NCBI RefSeq assembly: GCF_900240305.1
Contig: NZ_LT964854.1
Location: 868,001-932,000, forward strand
Reading direction: 5' to 3'
From: Ottowia massiliensis
GTDB lineage: Bacteria > Pseudomonadota > Gammaproteobacteria > Burkholderiales > Burkholderiaceae_C
Length of the DNA stretch: 64,000 nt
Part shown: in pieces, positions 52,015 to 61,959 of the stretch
Layout of the letters: every line of letters begins with the position of its first letter
How positions within the stretch are numbered: position 1 is the stretch's first letter
Translations under genes and position numbers: made by a program
Notes under the pieces: model-generated
The model's input: the letters and a program-made list of their open reading frames with translations, nothing else
What the model was told of the DNA's origin: nothing
Database searches by the model: none

Positions 52015-52435
52015 GGCCCTGTTGAGAATTACCGAGACTGAATCACAGCCGAAGCCAGATAGATCGTAGCCTTGAAGCTGGCATCGGTCTTGTCACTGCA
52101 CATGGCTATGCGCTTGAACTCCTTGAGCTTGCCAAAGAAGTTTTCTACTATTGAGGTGAGGCAGCGGTACATGCACTCATCAATGGATAAAGGCTGGCGT
52201 CGATTGAGCCTTTGTGAGATCACGATTGGCGCGCCTTGCGCTTGCAATAGCTCTATCAGCTATTGGACATCAAACGCTTTGTCTGCCAGCAGCGCCCCAA
52301 TCTTTGGGTTTCGGATTAGTTCTTGGATTCCTTTGCTGTCAGGCCCGGCATCAGCACGAACTTGAGCAGATGGCCCAGCGCATCGCACAAGGCCAGTATC
52401 TTGGCGCTCACGCCCTCCGCGTGTATTGCCCCAGT
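52015..52435 (-). pseudogene. Degraded IS5-family element fragment
   Basis: The minus strand begins near 52435 with codons matching the second half of the transposase at 52602-53347 (AKILALCDALGHLLKFVLMP, then PIVISQRLNRRQPL, then ENFFGKLKEFKRIAM). It ends in an inverted-repeat-like GGCCCTGTTGAGAATT at 52015-52030. The frame is broken by substitutions and stop codons, and the other end is missing. Confidence 0.75.
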
Positions 52436-52563
52436 GAAAACCTGCTCAGGTGTTACCGTTGAGAGGAAGACACCATGATTACGTTGATGGACGAAGAGAT
52501 CAAGCGTTGGAGGGCCAAGAGCAAGACGACGTTGGTGCTGGAGATCATCCGGGGCAAGACTAG

Positions 52564-53360
52564 GGCCTGTTGAGAATCCCCTCTCATGCTGCAATCCCGC
52601 CATGGAAAGAAGAGTATTGAGCGACAAGCAGTGGGCACTGATGGCCCCGCACTGCCTGGGCAAGCCTGGCGATGCAGGGCCAAGAGGCACGGACAACCGT
52701 TTGTTTGTAGAGGCCGTGCTGTGGATCGTGCGCACAGGCAGCCCCTGGCGCGATTTGCCTGAAGAATTCGGCAAATGCAACACCGTTTTCAAACGCTTTC
52801 GTGACTGGGTCAAGGCCGATATCTGGCAAAAACTCTTTGATGCCGTCAGCGGCCAGCCGGATATGCAATACGCCATGGTCGATGCCACGATCGTGAAAGT
52901 GCACCGTCACGGCCAGGGCGCAGGACTCAAAGCCAGGCCATAGGGCACTCGCGTGGGGGCGTGAGCACCAAGATACTGGCCCTGTGCGATGCGCTGGGCA
53001 ATCTGCTCAAGTTCGCTCTGATGCCATGCCAGCGGCATGACAGCAAAGGAGTCGAAGAGATGATCCGGAACCAAAAGTTTGAGGCGCTGCTGGCAGACAA
53101 AGCGTTTGATGTTCAATGGCTGATAGAGCGATTGCAAGCACAAGGCGTGCCAATCGTGATCTCGCAAAGATCCAATCGACGTCGGCCTTTGGCCATTGAT
53201 GAGCACATGTACCGCTGGCGTCACCTCATAGAAAACTTCTTTGGCAAGCTCAAGGAGTTCAAGCGCATAGCCATGCGCAGTGACAAGACCGATGCCAGCT
53301 TCAAGGCAGCGATCTATCTGGCTTCGGCTGTGATTCAATCTCGGTAATTCTCAGCAGGCC
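52564..53360 (+). mobile_element. Complete IS5-family (IS427-like) insertion sequence
   Basis: The element is 797 bases long, bounded by 14-base terminal inverted repeats GGCCTGTTGAGAAT and ATTCTCAGCAGGCC (one mismatch), with a 4-base target duplication CTAG on both sides (52560-52563, 53361-53364). CTAG fits the YTAR target preference of IS5 relatives. It sits in an older IS3-type remnant. Confidence 0.9.
52602..53347 (+). CDS. IS5-family transposase in two overlapping frames
   Basis: The first frame (52602-52943) encodes MERRVLSDKQWALMAPHCLG through VDATIVKVHRHGQG. The second (52961-53347) encodes VSTKILALCDALGN, PIVISQRSNRRRPL and ENFFGKLKEFKRIAMRSDKT. Together they form a DDE transposase with DAT and the C-terminal glutamate region around HLIENFFGKLKEF. 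The two frames meet around CTCAAAGCCAGGCCATAG; the product would need a programmed frameshift, as in many IS5-group elements, or the copy is broken. Confidence 0.85.
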
Positions 53361-53510
53361 CTAGCGTGTCGGAGGCGAGCAGGAGCCATGACCCGCCGCC
53401 GTCGGAGATCGAGACCTAGTTGGAGGATGGTTGCGCAGGCATGGAGAACGTCCTGAATACCAACCCGCAGGGCGTGCGTGAGCAGTACGAGCGCCAGCTG
53501 AACTTTTGAC

Positions 53511-54392
53511 TTATCCATTTTCCAACAACTCCTTGTGTTGCTTCAAAAAACGCCTGCCATACCAATCCTCCAGCGATTTTCCTTCTCGTTTCCGGTATTC
53601 TTCAGGGTATCTGAATTTGTAATACGCCAACAGAAAATAAGGAAATCCTACGAAGATAACGGCGGCAATGGATCCGACATTGATGATGAGCCACGCCAAT
53701 AAAAATCCAAAAGCTTGTATTGATGTTGACAGTTCCAGCGAAGAGCTTTCCAACATCATTTTGATCATAATCCCCACACCTAGAATCCCCATTCCATACA
53801 CAGCCATGAGGCCGGCAACTTTATCCTGTAGAGCGGGCGTTGCGGCTTCATGATACAAAAGCCTTCTCAGATACTTCAGTTTCACAACAAGCATCCAGCA
53901 AGCCAGAAATATCATGGAAGCATAAATAGCGCCAACCCAAAAGAATGACAGAGCAGGCAAAAGAAAATCAGTAAACAGCAGATCCAGCTCCAACAAGAAC
54001 CAGATCATTGCCGTAAAGACATGGAAATTATAGCGATAAGGCAATATATAGTTTCGTTTTATCGCCTTCCCGGCCAGCACCAGCAATAGCCAAAGAAATA
54101 GGCAAATCAGAAAGACTTCAGCCGTCAGGAAACTTTTCTCATATATAGGGACCCTCAATTCCTCGGCATCGTTATGGAGCATGACGGAAATAACGAACAC
54201 CGCAAAATTGAGTCCTATGACAAAGACTACCGCCAATATAAAACTATAGAGCTTGAACTTCAGAGAAGAGCTTCCCTTGTCAAAATGCTTGGCCGTTTTG
54301 AGATGCTGCGTGTCCTGCAATTTCCGGAATTCGTCATTCTCCAGATTCAAACTCTCTTCAAAGCTGGCTTGAAATACCGATTTTTTTATCAT
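53511..54392 (-). CDS. Polytopic membrane protein of unknown function (candidate immunity protein)
   Basis: This 293-residue protein has a charged N-terminus (residues 1-45) and about six to seven membrane segments, for example FILAVVFVIGLNFAVFVISV and SFFWVGAIYASMIFLACWML. It ends in a charged tail containing YRKREGKSLEDWYGRRFLKQ. No family is recognised. It lies 3 bases downstream of a glycine-zipper protein on the same strand. Multi-pass inner-membrane proteins next to membrane-inserting toxins commonly act as immunity proteins; that role is an inference. The stop is immediately next to the IS3-type remnant. Confidence 0.65.
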   Translation of the reverse strand: MIKKSVFQASFEESLNLENDEFRKLQDTQHLKTAKHFDKGSSSLKFKLYSFILAVVFVIGLNFAVFVISVMLHNDAEELRVPIYEKSFLTAEVFLICLFLWLLLVLAGKAIKRNYILPYRYNFHVFTAMIWFLLELDLLFTDFLLPALSFFWVGAIYASMIFLACWMLVVKLKYLRRLLYHEAATPALQDKVAGLMAVYGMGILGVGIMIKMMLESSSLELSTSIQAFGFLLAWLIINVGSIAAVIFVGFPYFLLAYYKFRYPEEYRKREGKSLEDWYGRRFLKQHKELLENG

Positions 54393-54395
54393 TGC

Positions 54396-54752
54396 TTATG
54401 ACGTAAATCCCAGTGCCTTTCCAATGCCGCCAAAAACGCTGGAAACGGTATTTGTTGCTCCTTGGATACCCCTGCCAATTTTGCTCATGATATTTTTTGT
54501 TCCTTGAACGGGATCGTCAAAGAATTTAGGCTTCACAAACTTGATGCCTTGAACAATAAGGCCCGCTCCTGCTCCAATACATGCCCCCGGAACACCTCCA
54601 ATGGCGGATCCAATAGTAGCTCCTTCCAACGGACCTACACTGGCTATTGCAGAAAGCGCTCCTTTCCCAACAGCCTTACCGATATCACCTATTTTGCAAT
54701 AAGCATCCAGCAAGCCGAAAAGATCACGGGCCGAAAAGATCACGGGCGCCAA
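54396..54752 (-). CDS. Glycine-zipper protein, possible pore-forming toxin fragment
   Basis: A 118-residue frame from a TTG at 54752. Residues 30-65 (GALSAIASVGPLEGATIGSA, then IGGVPGACIGAGAGLI) form a hydrophobic glycine zipper typical of membrane-inserting proteins. The 5' end looks damaged: a 16-base tandem duplication at 54715-54746 adjoins an upstream open frame in another phase (to 54740) that reads FGEKVFNGFKRIGNFANPCK and AFLGKVMGVKPRSD. The gene may therefore be a frameshifted remnant of a longer toxin. A polytopic membrane protein follows 3 bases later. Confidence 0.5.
   Translation of the reverse strand: MAPVIFSARDLFGLLDAYCKIGDIGKAVGKGALSAIASVGPLEGATIGSAIGGVPGACIGAGAGLIVQGIKFVKPKFFDDPVQGTKNIMSKIGRGIQGATNTVSSVFGGIGKALGFTS
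54715..54746. repeat. 16-bp perfect tandem duplication
   Basis: CCGAAAAGATCACGGG occurs twice in direct succession (54715-54730 and 54731-54746) at the start of the glycine-zipper frame. A 16-base insertion shifts phase by one. Confidence 0.95.
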
Positions 54753-54955
54753 CTCAAGAAATCAGATCGCGGTTTGACGCCCATAACTTTGCCCAGAAAA
54801 GCCTTGGCGCCTGCCTTGCAAGGGTTGGCGAAATTTCCTATCCGTTTGAAACCATTAAAGACTTTCTCCCCGAACTTTCGTTGCAATAAAATGAAAGCAG
54901 AACATAACAGCAGGCGTGCGCCATCGCAGGAGATGCAATCCAGAGCGCGGGAATA

Positions 54956-55324
54956 TTATATGCACTCCGACAGTTTATTAATCAAATAATATCTATCACT
55001 ATTGGAAAGGCCGTAATGATTAATGGCTCCATTTATCAGGGCGCCCTGTTTTTTGCAGTCATATTTCTTAATATAGGAGAATGCTTTTTGCACATCATTC
55101 ACCTTATATTTCCTGTCGGCGTGAATTTCAAATAGATTTTCATCTGCCGCAGGGTATATCAAATACGGTATTTCCTCGTACTGAATGATCGCGCGATGAA
55201 TATCGCCATTTTTCCACGAAACAGTGGCCTCGTCCATTTTGATGCTATAAAAGATTCTCGCGCATATGTATGAAGCCAGGCTGATTGCGATAAAGATACA
55301 TATAATAAATAGTATTTTCTTCAT
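54956..55324 (-). CDS. Small membrane-anchored protein, candidate immunity to the second effector-like protein
   Basis: This 122-residue protein has an N-terminal hydrophobic segment (ILFIICIFIAISLASYICAR, residues 4-23) that would act as a signal or anchor, leaving a periplasmic domain with tetratricopeptide-like character (DIHRAIIQYEEIPYLIYPAA, KAFSYIKKYDCKKQGALI). The start ATG overlaps the effector TGA as ATGA, indicating translational coupling. Position, size and predicted location match immunity proteins of peptidoglycan-targeting effectors. It shows no visible similarity to the candidate at 50583-51122. Confidence 0.6.
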   Translation of the reverse strand: MKKILFIICIFIAISLASYICARIFYSIKMDEATVSWKNGDIHRAIIQYEEIPYLIYPAADENLFEIHADRKYKVNDVQKAFSYIKKYDCKKQGALINGAINHYGLSNSDRYYLINKLSECI

Positions 55325-56121
55325 TTTATGACCTTGAGTACGTTTCCATCTCCATATCTAGCTCCATCATTCAGAAGATTGATCATGTCATTAAACTGGT
55401 CTTGGCAACGCGGATGAACCGTGATGCATCCGTGGGATACATTTCCAATATGCAAGTTCGCTCCCCCTCTGATAATGCCCATATGATAGAGAAAGGAATC
55501 GACCTTGCTCCATCCAACGGGCTGCAATGCATACCATCCCTCATGACCCGGCTTGGTATTCGGCTTCATCGTAAACAATCCCGGCCAAATTGGCCCGTGA
55601 TCTTTTACATGAACGGAGTCAGGATTGTTTTTATGGTCGCCGCGACCAGAATGAATGCAGCCCGGATCAATGCTTTTTCTTAAATTTGGAGTATTGGGAT
55701 TATTTGATGTGCAAGCGAACGTTTGCAGAGTAATCGAGTAATGGCAGTTCGCTGCTTTGCTTGCGCTGCCGGCTATCGATATCGATTCTGCGGCCTTCGC
55801 AGAAAAACCATAATAATCTCCAGACTGATCAGTATGATCATCGTTGGCCTTGGTTCGAGCATCTGTTGATTGGGCGCTGTTTTTTCCCTCACGCTTTCCT
55901 TCCTGCAAAAGGGAGTATGGATGTGCGCCAGGCAAGTCACGCAAATTCGTTACGGCGCCCGCCCGAGTCGTTTCCGGGCGATTTGCCTGGCTGTTGTTTG
56001 CCTGTGGCGTTTCGACTGCTTCAACTTCTGTGGCTGTGCCGGAAACGTTTGCCTTATCCGACGCAGTCTGTTGCGCATAGGCAGCGAAGGAAGGACCCAC
56101 ACGACTTGAGATGGATGCCAT
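55321..56121 (-). CDS. Effector-like protein with L,D-transpeptidase-type C-terminal domain (second copy)
   Basis: This 266-residue protein has no signal peptide. ATG at 56121 follows AAGGAGAT. The N-terminus MASISSRVGPSFAAYAQQ and VTNLRDLPGAHPYS parallel MPSIMSSVGPFFASLSQQ and TNLRDLPGAHLS of the protein at 51199-51798. The middle is longer and Ser/Asn-rich. The C-terminal domain has GPIWPGLFTMKP and NLHIGNVSHGCITVHPRCQD, matching the histidine and SHGC cysteine of L,D-transpeptidases. The pair looks like paralogues with a shared N-terminal module and diverged enzymatic domains. It is followed directly by a small membrane-anchored protein. Confidence 0.7.
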   Translation of the reverse strand: MASISSRVGPSFAAYAQQTASDKANVSGTATEVEAVETPQANNSQANRPETTRAGAVTNLRDLPGAHPYSLLQEGKREGKNSAQSTDARTKANDDHTDQSGDYYGFSAKAAESISIAGSASKAANCHYSITLQTFACTSNNPNTPNLRKSIDPGCIHSGRGDHKNNPDSVHVKDHGPIWPGLFTMKPNTKPGHEGWYALQPVGWSKVDSFLYHMGIIRGGANLHIGNVSHGCITVHPRCQDQFNDMINLLNDGARYGDGNVLKVIK

Positions 56122-56323
56122 GATGCATCTCCTTAGACAGAGGTGCAAAAAATGGAATGCAGCCCTGCACCCGACAAGCTGCATTGCGACTGTAGGACAT
56201 TGTTTTCATCATGCACAGCTAGGATCGTTACTAGGCGCCTTTTCTAGATATAAGGGTATCTATCTATACAACGAAAGTCTACTTTCCCTGATCCGCCCGA
56301 TTCTCTTGGGCTGCGCGGCTGGC

Positions 56324-56788
56324 TCAGTCCGGGTAGCGCACTATCGTGACCTCTGCGGCAGACTCAATGTCTTTGAATGCCGACAGCATCACGCGCAGCG
56401 ATCCTTCTGCGCCAAAACCGCCGGTACTGGCGCCAATCAGCGGAAACGCCACGCTGGCAAAGCCGTGCTCATTGACCAGCCGCATGGCCGAATGCACCGA
56501 CTGGCCAATGGACGCCTCGCTCGCGCGCCACCACAGGCTGATGCCCGCCACATGAATCAGCGCCTTGCACGGCAGCCGCCCCGCGCCCGTGAGCACCGCA
56601 CCGCCCAAGGGAATCGGCCCCATGCGCCCCAGCTCGCGAAAAGGCGCGCAACCCGCCCGCCGCCGAATGGCCCCGGACACGCCCTGCGGCAGCAGCAGCC
56701 ACCAGGGGATGATGTTGCGGTTCCAGGCATTGACCAGCACCTGCGCGGGCTGATCCAGCAAATCACCATGAACGATGCGGGGCGTCAT
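56324..56788 (-). CDS. Macro-domain protein
   Basis: This 154-residue protein reads IVHGDLLDQPAQVLVNAWNR near residue 4, LPQGVSGAIRRRAG near residue 32 and VAFPLIGASTGGFGAEGSLR near residue 115, which are the ADP-ribose-binding loops of macro domains. Members remove ADP-ribose or bind ADP-ribosylated molecules; the ALC1/TARG1-like or YmdB-like subgroup cannot be told from here. ATG at 56788 (MTPRIVHGD) is chosen by homology. It is separated from the effector island by about 200 bases and returns to high GC. Confidence 0.85.
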   Translation of the reverse strand: MTPRIVHGDLLDQPAQVLVNAWNRNIIPWWLLLPQGVSGAIRRRAGCAPFRELGRMGPIPLGGAVLTGAGRLPCKALIHVAGISLWWRASEASIGQSVHSAMRLVNEHGFASVAFPLIGASTGGFGAEGSLRVMLSAFKDIESAAEVTIVRYPD

Positions 56789-57129
56789 GAACTGCGGGCG
56801 TGGCGAAGTTGAACGGGCTGGCAAGTATGTCGCGCGGGGCCACCGCACCGCATGACAGACATGCCTTCATGGCGGCCCATCCGCTCCGCAGGCCGGAATG
56901 GATGCGGATGGCGCGGGCGGGTGAGATGGCTTGCTGGGCCGCTCCTTCCGCCAGGCATCATTTAAAAAAACAGGAGCAAATCAAGGGCGATAAAAATGCC
57001 CGTTGCGCTTTTTGCACTAGGACCTCACGCTATGGATAGAGGAGCGAATTCAGAGGCGCTCCATCCATCCTGAAAAGCGATCCGCAGCACGCCTGCGGGC
57101 GAAAGCGCGGGCTTGGGCGGCGGGCGGGG
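56789..57129. other. Intergenic region between the macro-domain gene and valS
   Basis: About 340 bases containing dispersed repeat copy 8. I see no supportable gene in the remainder. Confidence 0.6.
56956..57050 (+). repeat. Dispersed intergenic repeat, copy 8
   Basis: ATCATTTAAAAAAACAGGAG, then TTTTGCACTAGGACCTCACG, then CTATGGATAGAGGAGCGAAT. It lies downstream of valS. Confidence 0.85.
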
Positions 57130-60045
<2,916 letters not shown>

Positions 60046-60203
60046 GGCAAAGCGTTTTGAACGGAGCGTTCAGGAAAAGCAGGGCGGCGGAAAAAGCGCG
60101 GGATTCTAGAAGTTCGCCTCTTTGGCGCGCGGCCCGCAGCCGCTGGCGCAGCGGGCCGCGCTGCCGCATTGGCCCGGCACGCAGTGCGAGAATGCCGCCC
60201 CAA

Positions 60204-61712
60204 ATGACCACCGCTTATTCAACACTGGCGCTTGCCGAGCCGCTCAAGCGCGCCGTGGCCGAGATGGGCTACGAAAACATGACCCCCATCCAGGCGCAGG
60301 CCATTCCCGTGGTGCTGGCCGGGCAAGACGTGATGGGCGCGGCTCAAACCGGCACGGGCAAAACGGCGGCCTTCTCGCTGCCGCTGCTGCAAAGGCTGCT
60401 CAAGCACGAAAACACCTCCGCCTCGCCCGCGCGCCACCCCGTGCGCGCGCTGGTGCTGCTGCCCACGCGCGAGCTGGCCGACCAGGTGGCGCAGCAAATC
60501 GCCCTGTATGCCAAATACACGCACTTGCGCAGCGCCGTCGTCTTTGGCGGCGTGGACATGAAGCCGCAAACCGCCGAGCTGAAAAAGGGCGTTGAAGTGC
60601 TGGTGGCCACGCCGGGCCGCCTGCTCGATCACATCGAAGCCAAAAACGCCGTGCTCGGCCAGGTGGAATACGTGGTGCTGGACGAGGCCGACCGCATGCT
60701 GGACATCGGCTTTCTGCCCGACTTGCAGCGCATCCTCAGCCACCTGCCCAAAAGCCGCACCACGCTACTGTTTTCGGCCACTTTCTCGCCTGAAATCCGG
60801 CGGCTGGCCGAAAGCTACCTGCACCAGCCCGTCGCCATTGAAGCGGCCCGCCCCAACGAAACGGCGGCCACGGTCGAGCAGCTTTTTTTCAGCGTGGACG
60901 GCGACGACAAGCGCCGCGCCGTGCGCCACATTCTCAAAGAGCGCGATTTGCGCCAAGCCTTCATCTTCACCAACAGCAAGCTGGGCTGCGCGCGCCTGAC
61001 GCGCGCGCTGGAGCGCGACGGCCTGCGCTGCGCCGCCCTGCACGGCGACAAAAGCCAGGACGAGCGCCTGAAGGCGCTGGAGGCCTTCAAGGCCGGAGAA
61101 GTCGATTTGCTGGTCTGCACCGACGTGGCCGCGCGCGGGCTGGACATCAAGGACGTGCCCGCCGTCTTCAATTACGACGTGCCTTTCAACGCCGAAGACT
61201 ATGTGCACCGCATTGGCCGCACGGGCCGCGCGGGCGCTTCGGGGCTGGCCGTCACGCTGGTGGCCCCAGGCGACGCGCGGCTGGTGGCCGAGGTGGAAAA
61301 GCTCATCAAGAAAAAAGCGCAGGTGCAGCCGCTGGCGCTGCCCGGCGGCGAGCGGCGGGAAGGGCGCGAAGACCGTGGGCGGCGCGATTTCCGCGACCGC
61401 AGGGACGGCCGTTCAGATGGCCGCTCAGATGCCAGCGCGCGCGACAGCGTCTATGCCACGCGCCAGTTGCCAGGCCAGCCGACAGACCCCTTTTTCGACC
61501 AGCCCTACGAGCCTGCCGCGCAAGGCGAAGCCGCCGAATTGCCCGCCTGGGAAAAAGCCGCCCGCAGCGCCCCGGCCATCGCCCGGCCCGGCCTGCTCTC
61601 GCCCAACATCAAGCCCCGGCGGCAGGTGGCGGCGCTGTTCAAGCCCCGCGCGCAGGAGCCGGACGAGGCGGACGCTGCGCCAAGCCAGACGCCGGACGGG
61701 CAGCCCGGCTGA
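60204..61712 (+). CDS. DEAD-box RNA helicase (RhlE-like)
   Basis: This 502-residue protein has helicase motifs in order: TPIQAQAIPV (Q motif), AAQTGTGKTAAF (I), PTRELADQ (Ia), TPGRLLDH (Ib), VLDEADRMLD (II, DEAD), FSATF (III), VCTDVAARGLDI (V) and YVHRIGRTGRAG (VI). The C-terminal 120 residues are Arg/Asp/Gly-rich (GREDRGRRDFRDRRDGRSDG) and disordered, as in RhlE/DbpA-like helicases involved in RNA decay or ribosome assembly. Start ATG at 60204; ATG at 60192 is also in frame. Confidence 0.92.
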   Translation: MTTAYSTLALAEPLKRAVAEMGYENMTPIQAQAIPVVLAGQDVMGAAQTGTGKTAAFSLPLLQRLLKHENTSASPARHPVRALVLLPTRELADQVAQQIALYAKYTHLRSAVVFGGVDMKPQTAELKKGVEVLVATPGRLLDHIEAKNAVLGQVEYVVLDEADRMLDIGFLPDLQRILSHLPKSRTTLLFSATFSPEIRRLAESYLHQPVAIEAARPNETAATVEQLFFSVDGDDKRRAVRHILKERDLRQAFIFTNSKLGCARLTRALERDGLRCAALHGDKSQDERLKALEAFKAGEVDLLVCTDVAARGLDIKDVPAVFNYDVPFNAEDYVHRIGRTGRAGASGLAVTLVAPGDARLVAEVEKLIKKKAQVQPLALPGGERREGREDRGRRDFRDRRDGRSDGRSDASARDSVYATRQLPGQPTDPFFDQPYEPAAQGEAAELPAWEKAARSAPAIARPGLLSPNIKPRRQVAALFKPRAQEPDEADAAPSQTPDGQPG

Positions 61713-61737
61713 GCCGCAGCCAGTCCGCTTGCGAAAA

Positions 61738-61765
61738 AAGCGGGCCGCGCGGCCCGCTTGTTTGC
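61738..61765 (+). terminator. Rho-independent terminator after the helicase gene
   Basis: Near-perfect palindrome AGCGGGCCGCGCGGCCCGCT preceded by an A run and followed by TGTTTG. Confidence 0.7.
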
Positions 61766-61829
61766 TTGCGCCCGCAGCGCGCGGCAACGGGGAGCCGGCC
61801 TCCAGCCGCGCCTCTGCGCCTCTTTTGAC

Positions 61830-61919
61830 CTAAAAAAGAGGAGCAAATACAAGGCACGAAAAAAGGCGTCTGCGCAGTTTCCACTAGGACATCACGCTAT
61901 CAAACCAGGAGCGAAATAA
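61830..61919 (+). repeat. Dispersed intergenic repeat, copy 9
   Basis: AAAAAAGAGGAGCAAATACA, then TGCGCAGTTTCCACTAGGAC, then GCTATCAAACCAGGAGCGAA. It lies between the helicase terminator and the end of the TPR glycosyltransferase gene. Confidence 0.85.
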
Positions 61920-61959
61920 GGCAAAGGAATGAAAGCGGGCGAAATGGCGGCGCCCGCCG

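Larger units (their letters stand above)
52475..53509 (+). pseudogene. IS3-type OrfA remnant, interrupted by an IS5-family element
   Basis: The two parts, 52475-52563 and 53365-53509, join in frame across a single CTAG. They give MITLMDEEIKRWRAKSKTTL, then LVLEIIRGKTSVSEASRSHD, then a TAG stop, then LEDGCAGMENVLNTNPQGVR, then EQYERQLNF. This resembles the helix-turn-helix OrfA of some IS3-group transposases. It carries an internal stop, lacks the rest of the element, and has been split by the IS at 52564-53360. Confidence 0.75.
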
